The notes under the pieces were generated by a model. It saw nothing but the letters and a program-made list of their open reading frames with translations. It was not told the DNA's origin and did no database searches. A stretch of DNA of 58,120 nucleotides from Burkholderiales bacterium UBA2647. GTDB lineage: Bacteria > Pseudomonadota > Gammaproteobacteria > Burkholderiales > Burkholderiaceae_E. The stretch is from NCBI GenBank assembly GCA_002359635.1, contig DENJ01000048.1, positions 47,715 through 105,834 of the forward strand, read 5' to 3'. The position numbers and the translations under genes are program-made. Shown piece by piece: positions 35,193 through 43,895 of this stretch (position 1 is its first letter; every line of letters begins with the position of its first letter).

Positions 35193-36223
35193 GTTTGTGT
35201 GGTCTGGGCAAGCCTTGCGGCCACCCGGGGCCAGACTTCGGGATTGACAAGTCGAGGCGGTTTCGCGCCCGCTAAAAACCCAATGACCTGCTCGGCACCC
35301 CAGCGTGCAGCCCTGTATCGGGCTTGCCGCGTGACGCCAGCGGTATGAAAACTTGAAATCACCTTGGGGTGCTGAACCAAAGGGTGATCGGACGGTGGCG
35401 GCTCTTGATCCCAGACATCAAGCCCAGCGCCTGCAAGCTTACCGTCGACGAGCGCCTGATAAAGCGCGGCCTCATCGTGGATGCCACCTCTTGCGGTACT
35501 GATAAACCAGGCGCCTGTCTTCATTGCTTTAAAGCGGGCAGCGTTGAACATCCCCAAGCTGCTTGCATCGCGCGGGCAGTGCAGGCTGACGATATCCGAT
35601 TGCGCAAGCAAGGCCTCGAGCGAAACGGCTTCAGCGCCTCGCTCACGAATACGCAGCGGATCAAGCAAGGGGTCATAGGCGATCACCCGCATCTCAAAGG
35701 CTTGGGCCAGTTTGGCCACTTCACGACCGACCATACCGATGCCGACAAGACCGAGTGTTTTGCCGCCCAGCTCTAAGCCCATCAAGTCTTCGCGCGAGAA
35801 GGAGCGATCCGCGCTACGCAGCATCCGATCGCCTTCGCCAATCCGGTGACTGAGTCCAAGCATCAGCCCAAGCGCATGCTCTGCGACCGAGCGGGCATTG
35901 CAACCACTTTGGTTGACCACGGCGATGCCTGCCCTGTTACAGGCTTCCACATCAACCGTATCAAAACCTGCGCCGCTGCTCGAAACACAAAGCAATTGCG
36001 GGCACTGGGCAAGCAGGGACTCGCCTGCCCACCAGCGCTTGGCTAATTCATCTTTGGCAGCGGTGATCATGTAGACCTGTGCGCTCGAGAGCGATTGAAG
36101 CGCTGCCTTGTCATCGCCCTCGCGCTTTAATGTGATGAGATCAATATCAGCTTCCTGAGCAAAACGCTCCTCCATGACCGGGTCATACCAGACATCAAAT
36201 CGAGCAACTTGTTTCTTCTTCAT
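35165..36223 (-). CDS. D-2-hydroxyacid dehydrogenase
   Basis: NAD(P)-dependent dehydrogenase of the phosphoglycerate dehydrogenase type, 352 residues. The cofactor motif GLVGIGMVGREVA, the substrate Arg in STARGG, the Glu in WDQEPP and the catalytic His in SSFHTAGVT form the usual set. The N-terminal portion (SSSGAGFDTVDVEACNRAGI) is typical. It could reduce or oxidise a 2-hydroxy acid from the neighbouring pathway. The last 28 bases overlap the HAD gene on the other strand. Confidence 0.88.
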   Translation of the reverse strand: MKKKQVARFDVWYDPVMEERFAQEADIDLITLKREGDDKAALQSLSSAQVYMITAAKDELAKRWWAGESLLAQCPQLLCVSSSGAGFDTVDVEACNRAGIAVVNQSGCNARSVAEHALGLMLGLSHRIGEGDRMLRSADRSFSREDLMGLELGGKTLGLVGIGMVGREVAKLAQAFEMRVIAYDPLLDPLRIRERGAEAVSLEALLAQSDIVSLHCPRDASSLGMFNAARFKAMKTGAWFISTARGGIHDEAALYQALVDGKLAGAGLDVWDQEPPPSDHPLVQHPKVISSFHTAGVTRQARYRAARWGAEQVIGFLAGAKPPRLVNPEVWPRVAARLAQTTQTQGWANKSI

Positions 36224-36413
36224 GGCAGCTACCTTATGATGGTCTTCGGTTATCCGAAGCTTTTTGTTTGCATTGGCGCTTCTGTTGCTGATGCAGATCG
36301 TCGCCCGAGGGCGAGGTAAGCATATGCTCAGGATACGGTGTGTGCAATCATCGCGCTGTCAAGCGCAGTGTCCATGGGCGATAATCGCCTGAGGATGTCG
36401 ATCAAGGACGGCT
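36224..36413. other. 190-base divergent intergenic region with a T-tailed hairpin
   Basis: Spacer between the divergent hydroxyacid dehydrogenase and TIGR03084 genes; it must hold promoters for both. At 36244-36259 is a hairpin (CTTCGG-TTAT-CCGAAG) followed by CTTTTTG, which has the form of a weak rho-independent terminator reading on the plus strand. No convincing -35/-10 pair was found. Confidence 0.35.
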
Positions 36414-37256
36414 ATGTGGCAAGAAACCCTGCTGTTGCTTAAGTCAAGCGCTGAGGCATTGTGTACCGAGCTTGAAGCGCTCGATGAGGAAGCCTGGTGG
36501 CTGCCGACCGACTTTTTCGGGTGGACCGCCTGGGACGAAATCGCGCATTTATGTTACTTCGATGAAGCGGCGCTGTTAGCGATCCAAAACGAAGCAGCCT
36601 TCCGACGACACGCTGATGATTTGCTTGAGCTCATGGTGCAAGGCCAGCCCATCAGCGCCGTGGCGAGACTACATTTTCATCGGCTTAGCCCGTCGGCGCT
36701 TTGTGCGCGGTGGCGGGATCGCTTTGGCCAACTTCTTGCGCATTTAGCAACCCTTGATCCCAAAGACCGCTTGCCTTGGTATGGGCCCTCGATGAGTGCC
36801 TTATCGTTTGCAACAGCAAGAATGATGGAGACCTGGGCGCATGGACAAGATATCTACGACCGTCTCGGGTATGTTCGCCCCGCTTCAGCAGCGCTCAAGC
36901 CGATTGCGCATCTTGGCGTCAGCACTTTTGCGTGGACTTTCCGGAATCGCCAACTCGAGGTCCCGTCACAAGCGCCTTTCGTGGCGCTACAAGGCCCGGC
37001 GCAGGCGAGCTGGTTGTGGGGAGATCCGGCAGCGCGTGATCGTATTGAGGGTGAGGCGCTCGATTTTTGTCTTGTCGTGACGCAGCGCCGCCATTGGCAA
37101 GATACAGCCTTGAAGGTCACGGGCGGTGTTGCGCAGTCATGGATGAATATAGCGCAATGCTTTGCCGGACCGCCTGCAGACCCTCCCCGGCCTGGACTTC
37201 GTCGATACCATCCGCGATGGCAAGCAAGTGCTCGACCCGGTTTGGTTGGCCTTTGA
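36414..37256 (+). CDS. TIGR03084-family metal-binding protein (DinB-like)
   Basis: Four-helix DinB/maleylpyruvate-isomerase-like protein of 280 residues. The metal site would come from His in WDEIAHLCYFDEAAL and from METWAHGQDIYD; both segments are typical of the TIGR03084 family. A domain like the SCP2-like C-terminal part follows (QGPAQASWLWGDPAARDRIEGEALDFCLVVTQRRH). The family is common in betaproteobacteria with unknown role, possibly a thiol-dependent isomerase. The C-terminus overlaps the next gene by 95 bases; relatives usually end soon after AQCFAGPP, so the last 20 residues may be an extension. Confidence 0.8.
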   Translation: MWQETLLLLKSSAEALCTELEALDEEAWWLPTDFFGWTAWDEIAHLCYFDEAALLAIQNEAAFRRHADDLLELMVQGQPISAVARLHFHRLSPSALCARWRDRFGQLLAHLATLDPKDRLPWYGPSMSALSFATARMMETWAHGQDIYDRLGYVRPASAALKPIAHLGVSTFAWTFRNRQLEVPSQAPFVALQGPAQASWLWGDPAARDRIEGEALDFCLVVTQRRHWQDTALKVTGGVAQSWMNIAQCFAGPPADPPRPGLRRYHPRWQASARPGLVGL

Positions 37257-38124
37257 GTCGGCCCAGCCGGCGCTCCGTGCGATGGCCTGGGATCTTGGCG
37301 CTGACTGTCCATCAGACTTGCATGCCGCGAACTTATTCTTGTTTCGTCGCGCGCACGACTATCGGATCGAGGCGGGCCAATGGATTTGTGGCAAAACCTA
37401 TGACGGTCAGTCGCATGCCATGGCGATGCGCGATTTGCCGGGCCTTGAACCCGATCGCTTGATCAAAGCGCTTGAACAATACGATTGCCTGTACCCGATA
37501 CCCGACCCTTGGCGAATCGATTTGCAGCAGCGCTTCAAGCATGCTGACTGCCCAGCACTAAGCTGGCATACGAATCCAGATGACGCCGATTATTTGTATT
37601 GGCGTGAGCAATTTATCGATTACCGTGGACCCAAGTTGCGCAAGCGCAGGGCGCAAATGATGCAACTTTTGGCCTTCCAGACGCCGACTGCTTCGCCGAT
37701 CGATTCAAGCGATCGGTCTCTCGTGTTACAAACCATAGATCGATGGATGCAACAAAAAGGCAAGCGATCGGGAGAAGCTGATGAAGAAGCGCTGATCGAA
37801 GCGCTTGAAGATTTAGACCGCTATGAATTAAACGGAACGCTTTTCTCTATCAAAAAGCAGCCGATTGGCTTTGTGATGAGCCAACGCTTGAGCTCGGCGG
37901 TGGAAGTTGTGCGATTTGCCAAGGGTGATGACGATTTCCCGGGGATTTACCCTTATATGTTCCATGACTTAGCGAGACGTTTGCCCCGGCAGGTACGCTG
38001 GCTGAATTTCGAGCAGGACATGGGCCTGGCTAATTTTCGCCAGGCAAAACGCAGCTACAGTCCTTGCAGCCTGTTGAAAAAATGGCGCCTGCGCCTGGCC
38101 GATCGCGCGCCCGCCATGCGTTGA
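37162..38124 (+). CDS. DUF2156 / phosphatidylglycerol lysyltransferase C-terminal domain protein
   Basis: Cytosolic protein of 320 residues with the GNAT-like DUF2156 fold: SDLHAANLFLFRRAHDYRIEAG near the start, then MMQLLAF, a loop of about 30 residues, RYELNGTLFSIKKQPIGFVMSQ, and VRWLNFEQDMGLANFRQAKRSYSP. Only one such domain is present and the membrane part of MprF is absent, so lysyl transfer to lipid is not implied. TTG 37162 is the best start I see, because the domain begins before the first ATG (37279); it overlaps the upstream gene by 95 bases. Confidence 0.75.
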   Translation: MPDRLQTLPGLDFVDTIRDGKQVLDPVWLAFESAQPALRAMAWDLGADCPSDLHAANLFLFRRAHDYRIEAGQWICGKTYDGQSHAMAMRDLPGLEPDRLIKALEQYDCLYPIPDPWRIDLQQRFKHADCPALSWHTNPDDADYLYWREQFIDYRGPKLRKRRAQMMQLLAFQTPTASPIDSSDRSLVLQTIDRWMQQKGKRSGEADEEALIEALEDLDRYELNGTLFSIKKQPIGFVMSQRLSSAVEVVRFAKGDDDFPGIYPYMFHDLARRLPRQVRWLNFEQDMGLANFRQAKRSYSPCSLLKKWRLRLADRAPAMR

Positions 38125-38138
38125 GCCTGGATGGTGAG

Positions 38139-38203
38139 GCTTTCTTCTCGAGCATCAAATCAAGCAGGCGATGCTTTCTTCTCGAGCATCAAATCGAGCA
38201 GGC
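38139..38203. repeat. 34-base tandem duplication
   Basis: Two copies of a 31-base stretch (38139-38169 and 38173-38203) differ at one base and repeat with a period of 34. They cover the 3' end of the M20 peptidase gene. The period is not a multiple of three, so the second copy is read in another frame and supplies the TGA at 38160-38162. The simplest reading is a recent tandem duplication that moved the stop codon. Confidence 0.85.
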
Positions 38204-39458
38204 TCCGGGCGACCACCTTGGTCGCTTTACGCAAATCCTCAAGCACGATGTGCTCGTCGGCGCGTTTGGCATTGGATTCGAGCACGCTGCGCGGACCGGC
38301 GCCATAAATGACAGCGGGAATACCGTGGGCGCCATAGAGCCGGACGTCGGTATATAGCGGTGTGCCTCGCGCAGGCGGTCTGATGCCGAAGACTGTTTCT
38401 GCATGATCCTGGATGGTTTCAATCAGGGTTTCGTTGCCTCTTTGTGGCTTCCAAGCCTGCGCGAGCAATAATCGCTTCACGCCGATTTGTATGCCGGGGC
38501 ATTGTCCGGCCGCATCGGCGATGGTTTGACGAATCGCCTGCTCAACTGCGTGAGAATCTTCTTCGGGGATCATCCGCCGATCGAGCTTAAAGCTGACTTT
38601 ACCGGGAACGACATTGGTATTGGTGCCGCCCTGGATCACCCCGACATTCAGATAAGGATGCTTGATGCCGGGAACCGCTGAGCAAATCTCTTTGTAGTCA
38701 TCGTTTAATCGGTATAAACACTGCAAAATGTGAACAGCTGCCTGCAGGGCGTCAATGCCCGTGTGGGGGATGGCTGCATGCGCCATTTTTCCGATGACTT
38801 CAACTTCCAGTTGCAGGCAGCCGTTGTGGGCGGTCACCACCTCATAGCTAAACCCCGCAGCGATCAGGTAGTCGGGTTTGCTCAAGCCATGCGCCAGGAT
38901 CCAACCGGGTCCAAGTTCGCCGCCAAATTCTTCGTCGTAGCTCAGATGAAGCTCGACCGAACCGAGTAAGGCGGCACCGCAAGATTCAAGGGCACGGATG
39001 GCAAAAGCATAGCTTGCGAAGTCACTTTTGTTGACGGCTGCGGCGCGTCCGTAGAGCTTGCCGTCGTGAATTTCCCCGCCGTAGGGCGAAAAAGTCCAGC
39101 CATCACCGGGAGGGACCACATCGCCATGAGCGTTTAGGGCAATCACCAAACCCTCGCCATAGTGACGCCGCACAATAAGGTTTGTGATGCTTTTCATACC
39201 TTGCGCCATGACTGCGTTTTCGGGAACAGGGAAAGACGCGCAGCCCAGACCCATGGCTTCAAGCAATTGCGCACTGCGCTCGGCGTGTGGTGCATTATCG
39301 CCTGGTGGGGTGTCGGTGGGTACTGCGATCAGGGCTTGAAGAAAGGCGATCTCCTCGTCAAAATGTTGATCGATCCAGGCATCAATCGCCTCGTAGTAAG
39401 CATGACGCACGGGGTCTTTGTTTGCTAAGCTATAACAGTTATTCATCATATGTTTCAT
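38160..39458 (-). CDS. M20-family metallopeptidase (ArgE/DapE-like)
   Basis: Zinc amidohydrolase or peptidase, 432 residues. First metal ligands lie in NAHGDVVPPGDGW, the acidic pair in YDEEFGGELGPG. In the segment YGRAAAVNKSDFA the usual bridging Asp of GRGxxDxK is replaced at its normal place, and the Asp two residues later (KSD) may serve instead; I recall related Burkholderiales proteins with SKSD here. The dimerisation domain is seen around GKMAHAAIPHTGIDAL. The start is uncertain among ATGs at 39458, 39449 and 39446. The C-terminus has been altered by a 34-base tandem duplication. Confidence 0.85.
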   Translation of the reverse strand: MKHMMNNCYSLANKDPVRHAYYEAIDAWIDQHFDEEIAFLQALIAVPTDTPPGDNAPHAERSAQLLEAMGLGCASFPVPENAVMAQGMKSITNLIVRRHYGEGLVIALNAHGDVVPPGDGWTFSPYGGEIHDGKLYGRAAAVNKSDFASYAFAIRALESCGAALLGSVELHLSYDEEFGGELGPGWILAHGLSKPDYLIAAGFSYEVVTAHNGCLQLEVEVIGKMAHAAIPHTGIDALQAAVHILQCLYRLNDDYKEICSAVPGIKHPYLNVGVIQGGTNTNVVPGKVSFKLDRRMIPEEDSHAVEQAIRQTIADAAGQCPGIQIGVKRLLLAQAWKPQRGNETLIETIQDHAETVFGIRPPARGTPLYTDVRLYGAHGIPAVIYGAGPRSVLESNAKRADEHIVLEDLRKATKVVARSLLDLMLEKKASPA

Positions 39459-39554
39459 GACTTGGATGGAAACGGATCGCATCCGGGCGCTGATGCAAGA
39501 GGCTGAGCGTATCATCGGGCTTATGTTTGTGCCTCATCCCTGATCCTTATCGCC

Positions 39555-41192
39555 ATGAAATTGCCTCAAGGCATGATGCCACCTTGGATAGGCCAATACC
39601 GCCCCGTCTGGTTCGCGGGCGACTTAAGTGCGGGTCTGGTTGTTGCCCTGATGCTCGTGCCTCAATCGATGGCTTATGCCATCGTCTCGGGCCTGCCACC
39701 GGTCACCGGCTTGTATGCCAGCTTGTTGCCCTCCCTCGTTTACGCCTGGTTTGGCAGCAGTTCGGTCCAATCGGTCGGCACCATGGCGATCACCTCGGTG
39801 ATGATGGGCACAAGCCTTGCGAGCCTGCAACCTGCAAGCAGCGAGGAGGCGATTGCCATGTCTGCTGCAGTCGCTTTGCTGGCAGGCCTTGTGCTGACCG
39901 GGGCAAGTTTATTGCGTCTGGGTTTTCTTTCGACACTGATCAGTCGCCCTGTGCTCAGCGGATTCACCACGGGATCTGCGGTGATGATTGCCCTTAGCCA
40001 GTTGCGTTATCTCCTGGGCCCGGAGATCTCGTCTTGGACTTTGCTCGGCATGCCGCTGCCCCAAGTCAATTTGCATTCTGTAGGCATTGGCCTGGGCTCC
40101 TTGATGCTGCTCTGGCTGGCGAGACGCTATGCCATTACCTTTTTTAGATCGATCGGATGGGGTGATCGTCTTGCAGATATTGTGAGCAAGCTGATCCCCT
40201 TCACCGTGATTGTGGTGGCTGCGGCTATCGTGGCCTTGTCCGGGATGCATGATGTGAAACTTGTCGGTGAAGTGCCCTCAGGCTTGCCTAGTCTTCAATG
40301 GCCTGCCCTGAATCAATGGGAGCGGCTGTTGCCGAGTGCACTTTCCATGGCGTTGATGGTCTTTTTATTTGGTCAGAGCAGTTCGGTGGCATTGGGCCGT
40401 AAACGTGGCGAAAGAATTCTTGCAGATCGCGAACTTTTTGCTTTGGGTGCCTCCAATCTTGCTGCTGCAATCAGCGGTTCATTCCCTGTAACAGGCAGTA
40501 TTTCGCGCTCTGCCGTGAACTTTCAAGCCGGGGCTAACACGCAACTGGCCAGCGTGCTTAGCGTGTTGTTCTTGGCGCTTGCATTGGCCAGTTCGACAGC
40601 ATGGCTCAGTCTGCTCCCAATGCCTGCGCTTGCTGCCATGATTATGCTTGCGGTCTTTAGCATGATGGAATGGGGCATGTTGGCCGAATGCTGGCGCGTT
40701 GATCGGCGCGATGCAATAGCATGTTTTGTAACAGTAATTGGTGTGATACTGCTTGGGTTCAACCCGGGTATCCTGGCAGGCCTTAGCCTGAGCATGCTTT
40801 TTGCCCTTTCAAGCCTCGGCTGGTCAGGACTGTGGCTTGCACTGCGGGGGCAGTCGCGTTTCGATCTTGAACCCCTCTCAGCCTCCGAAACAAGGGGCTA
40901 TCGAATCCGACTCCGGGGCGCTTTGCTTTTTGCGAATGCCGAAACCTTCTGCGAGGCCTTGCAAGCAAAGCTGGGCGGGTTGACTTCAGAAAAACAGGGC
41001 AAAGCGATCGATCTGCTGATGGATTTATCAGCGCTGAGCGACCTCGATATGAGTGCGATTCAGGCCCTTGGCGATTTTCAGCGATCACTAAGTTCGCAAG
41101 GATTTAGGCTGCATTGGACGCTACCCGACGCTCACTTATTGGCGCGCCTTGAGCAAGAAGGGCGCTTACTTCGCCTCATCGTGACGGGCTAG
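39555..41192 (+). CDS. SulP-family inorganic anion transporter with STAS domain
   Basis: Inner-membrane anion permease of the SLC26/SulP family, 545 residues. The signature region LVVALMLVPQSMAYAIVSGLPPVTGLYAS is complete, about 12 hydrophobic helices follow, and FPVTGSISRSAVNFQAGANTQLA is characteristic. A STAS domain occupies roughly the last 100 residues (LLFANAETFCEALQ, LSALSDLDMSAIQAL). Sulfate is the usual guess, but bicarbonate and dicarboxylates are known for relatives. The end overlaps convergent proC by 27 bases. Confidence 0.92.
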   Translation: MKLPQGMMPPWIGQYRPVWFAGDLSAGLVVALMLVPQSMAYAIVSGLPPVTGLYASLLPSLVYAWFGSSSVQSVGTMAITSVMMGTSLASLQPASSEEAIAMSAAVALLAGLVLTGASLLRLGFLSTLISRPVLSGFTTGSAVMIALSQLRYLLGPEISSWTLLGMPLPQVNLHSVGIGLGSLMLLWLARRYAITFFRSIGWGDRLADIVSKLIPFTVIVVAAAIVALSGMHDVKLVGEVPSGLPSLQWPALNQWERLLPSALSMALMVFLFGQSSSVALGRKRGERILADRELFALGASNLAAAISGSFPVTGSISRSAVNFQAGANTQLASVLSVLFLALALASSTAWLSLLPMPALAAMIMLAVFSMMEWGMLAECWRVDRRDAIACFVTVIGVILLGFNPGILAGLSLSMLFALSSLGWSGLWLALRGQSRFDLEPLSASETRGYRIRLRGALLFANAETFCEALQAKLGGLTSEKQGKAIDLLMDLSALSDLDMSAIQALGDFQRSLSSQGFRLHWTLPDAHLLARLEQEGRLLRLIVTG

Positions 41193-42023
41193 TTCAGCGG
41201 ACCGCGCGGCTGCGCGCGAAAGCGCACGCTTGATCAGGCCGCTGAAATCTTCAGCTTCAAAAACCGCAAGCGCTGCGGCGGTAGTCCCGCCTTTAGAGGT
41301 GACTTGTTCGCGCAGCTGGGCAGGTGGCAGCGCAGACTGTTCAGCGAGTTCGCTTGCGCCCCTCAGGGTTTCGATGACCAAAAGACGCGCGTCCGCAGCG
41401 CTAAGGCCCAGATCTTGCGCTGCATCTTGCATCGCTTCCATCATGCGAAACACATAAGCGGGCCCGCTACCCGAAACCGCGGTCACCGCGTCCATGGCTA
41501 CCTCCTCTAAGACCCAAAGACTTTTGCCCACACCGTCCATGATGCTTTGTGCGATTGTTTTATCCCGATCGTCTAAAGGCTGATCAGCGTAGAGCGCAGT
41601 TACCCCGCGACCAATCAAGGCAGGCGTATTGGGCATACAGCGAATGTAACGATGCGAAGCCCCAAGCCATTGCGCAAGGCTTGCAATGCGGACGCCTGCA
41701 GCCACGCTGATCACGCCGTGTGAACCCGGTTGCTCGGACCGAGGATCTTCCGGGTGCAGGCAAATTTCTTGCGCTGCAATCGACAAACACAAATCCCGCA
41801 TTTGTTGCGGCTTGACCGCAAGCACCCAATATTCACTCCGGCAGGCTGCTTCTTCAGGGTTCGGAAAACAGGCGGCACCGTAGCGATCAGACCAGATCTG
41901 CCGAACGCGAGCGTCAGGGTCAACAAGCCTGAGTGTTTCGGGCGATCGTTTTGCTTTTTGCATGCCACCCATCAGGGCCGAGGCCATGTTGCCGCCCCCA
42001 AAAAAAGTGAGCGATTCGATCAT
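41166..42023 (-). CDS. proC: Pyrroline-5-carboxylate reductase
   Basis: Last step of proline synthesis: reduces 1-pyrroline-5-carboxylate with NAD(P)H. The 285 residues start with LTFFGGGNMASALMGGM (Rossmann motif), with VLAVKPQQM and the C-terminal signature region VSGSGPAYVF and REQVTSKGGTTAAAL. A run of AGGAAAA lies before the ATG. proA, the preceding-pathway enzyme, is at 46223-47521 but in a different run. It starts 10 bases after the murJ stop, so the two are likely co-transcribed. Confidence 0.95.
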   Translation of the reverse strand: MIESLTFFGGGNMASALMGGMQKAKRSPETLRLVDPDARVRQIWSDRYGAACFPNPEEAACRSEYWVLAVKPQQMRDLCLSIAAQEICLHPEDPRSEQPGSHGVISVAAGVRIASLAQWLGASHRYIRCMPNTPALIGRGVTALYADQPLDDRDKTIAQSIMDGVGKSLWVLEEVAMDAVTAVSGSGPAYVFRMMEAMQDAAQDLGLSAADARLLVIETLRGASELAEQSALPPAQLREQVTSKGGTTAAALAVFEAEDFSGLIKRALSRAAARSAELARHDEAK

Positions 42024-42033
42024 GCTGATTTTC

Positions 42034-43593
42034 CTAACGTTTAATCAATCGCATCAGATGAACACCAAGGATGCGCAAGCTAATAAAATAGAGCCCTGCT
42101 GCAGCAAGAATTACCCAGAGCACATGAAAGGCACGAAGCCAGGGTGTTGCGGCCATGGCCTGCCATTGAAGCCAGCTTTGCTGCGCTGCCCAGGCAAGCA
42201 GGGCTGCCATGACAAGATTGGCGCCCAGCACTTGGCCCAAAAACCGCCACCAACCGGCTTCTGGAATGTATAACTGTCGCCGCAATAAACCGAATAACAA
42301 AAGCAAGGCGTTACAAAGCGCAGCCAGGGAAATCGACAGCGCAAGACCTGCGTGTTCGAGCCAGGGAACGGTCACTGTATTGAGTGCCTGGGTGAGCACC
42401 AGCATCGCTAAGGCAATTTTCACCGGGGTTTGCACATCTTGCTGCGCGTAGAACCCTGGCGCGAGCACCTTGACGCCGATGAGACCGAGCAGACCAGCAG
42501 CATAAGCGGCCGCAGCCTGTGCCGTCATGACCACATCGTGTTCAGAAAAGCGACCATAGTGGTAGAGCAGTGCTGTGAGCGGCTCGGCCATCAGCCCCAA
42601 GCCAATCGCTGACGGGATTGCCAAGAGCACGCTTAAGCGCAATCCCCAGTCGAGCTGTTTGCTATAGCTGATCGTGTCCTGCTCGGCGCGAGCTTTTGAC
42701 AGTCCGGGCAGCAGCACGGTACCGAGCGCAACCCCGAGCAAGGCTGTCGGAAACTCCATCAGCCGATCGGCAAAAGACACCCAGGACACGCGTCCTGGCC
42801 CCAGTGTGGAAGCGATATGGGTGTTGAAAATCAGGCTGACTTGTGCCGCCGAGACGGCAAGCACTGCGGGCGCCATGCGCGCGAGCATGCTGCGGGTCGC
42901 CGCTGACTGCCAGGCCTCGCGCAAGGCCTTGATGCGCAGCGCAATACTCGGTCTGCGCCCGATACCCGCCAACGCCCACCATTGCAAGCCCAACTGTAAC
43001 AGCGCACCGATCACAACACCGATGCTCAGGGCAAAAACCGGCGGGTCGACGCGATCGTGAAATGCCAGTGCTGCGCAAATCATCGAGAGGTTTAAAAGCA
43101 CTGGTGTAAAGGCAGGCACGGCAAAACGATTTTCCGCGTGCAACACGCCGCTCGCAAATGCAACCAGCGAAATCGGCAAAATATAGGGGAACATCCATCG
43201 CGCCATCTCGGTTGCTGCCATCATTGCCGCGGCGTCAGTGGCGAGCCCACCAGCCATCATCCAGACAAGTAACGGTGCCGCTACGGCCCCGACAAGCGAT
43301 AAAGCCAGGAGAAACCAGAACATAAGGCTTGCGGTCTGTTCGATGAATCGTTGGTAGGCCGCATCGTCGCCTTGCTGCCGTGCCTGGGCCAGCATCGGGA
43401 CAAAAGCCTGCGAGAAAGCACCTTCGGCAAACAAGCGTCGCAACAAATTCGGGAGGCGAAAAGCCACGAAAAACGCGTCGGTCATCGCGTTACTTCCGAA
43501 AAGCACCGCGGTAAGGTTTTCGCGCAATAAACCTGTGATGCGTGAAACCAAGGTAAGAACGCTTACGAGCGCAGCCGAACGGAACAATGACAT
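42034..43593 (-). CDS. murJ: Lipid II flippase MurJ
   Basis: Inner-membrane MOP-family flippase for the peptidoglycan precursor lipid II; 519 residues with about 14 hydrophobic helices. The family segments LRENLTAVLFGSNAMTDAFFVAFRLPNLLRRLFAEGAFSQAFVP are intact at the start. It is divergent from rpsT with only 35 bases between start codons, an arrangement common in betaproteobacteria. proC follows. Confidence 0.95.
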   Translation of the reverse strand: MSLFRSAALVSVLTLVSRITGLLRENLTAVLFGSNAMTDAFFVAFRLPNLLRRLFAEGAFSQAFVPMLAQARQQGDDAAYQRFIEQTASLMFWFLLALSLVGAVAAPLLVWMMAGGLATDAAAMMAATEMARWMFPYILPISLVAFASGVLHAENRFAVPAFTPVLLNLSMICAALAFHDRVDPPVFALSIGVVIGALLQLGLQWWALAGIGRRPSIALRIKALREAWQSAATRSMLARMAPAVLAVSAAQVSLIFNTHIASTLGPGRVSWVSFADRLMEFPTALLGVALGTVLLPGLSKARAEQDTISYSKQLDWGLRLSVLLAIPSAIGLGLMAEPLTALLYHYGRFSEHDVVMTAQAAAAYAAGLLGLIGVKVLAPGFYAQQDVQTPVKIALAMLVLTQALNTVTVPWLEHAGLALSISLAALCNALLLLFGLLRRQLYIPEAGWWRFLGQVLGANLVMAALLAWAAQQSWLQWQAMAATPWLRAFHVLWVILAAAGLYFISLRILGVHLMRLIKR

Positions 43594-43594
43594 G

Positions 43595-43600
43595 TATAAT
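43595..43600 (+). promoter_or_regulatory. Probable -10 element of rpsT
   Basis: A consensus TATAAT lies two bases beyond the murJ start codon, preceded directly by TG. It is 28 bases upstream of the rpsT ATG, which would give a short leader. No good -35 match is seen at 16-18 bases, so the promoter would rely on the TG. A GAGG just upstream of the ATG is the ribosome binding site. Confidence 0.5.
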
Positions 43601-43628
43601 CTAAGATTTCGCTGAGGATTTGCAACAC

Positions 43629-43892
43629 ATGGCTAACATTGCTTCGGCACGTAAGCGTGCCCGTCAAGACGTCAAACGCAACGCGCACAATACGTCGCTT
43701 CGTTCCCGCTACCGCACCGCGATCAAGGCCGTGCGTAAAGCGATCGAAGCCGGAGATAAAGCCAAGGCTCAAGCGCAATTATCGGCATCACAAAGCGTGA
43801 TTGCCTCAATCGCGGACAAGAACATACTTCACAAGAATACAGCAGCCCGCTACATCAGTCGCTTGTCTGCTGCTGTCAAAGCCATGGCGTAG
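43629..43892 (+). CDS. rpsT: 30S ribosomal protein S20
   Basis: Small, lysine- and arginine-rich ribosomal protein that binds 16S rRNA. The 87 residues start MANIASARKRARQDVKRNAHN, the usual S20 start, and end with TAARYISRLSAAVKAMA. ATG 43629 is chosen over a TTG three codons earlier. It is a single-gene unit: divergent murJ upstream, convergent yggS after a 3-base gap, so no room for a terminator outside yggS. Confidence 0.97.
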   Translation: MANIASARKRARQDVKRNAHNTSLRSRYRTAIKAVRKAIEAGDKAKAQAQLSASQSVIASIADKNILHKNTAARYISRLSAAVKAMA

Positions 43893-43895
43893 TCG

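Noticed and set aside
38160..38210. Frameshifted pseudogene call for the M20 peptidase
   Set aside because: The tandem duplication affects only the last few residues, after the catalytic and dimerisation parts, so the gene is probably functional.
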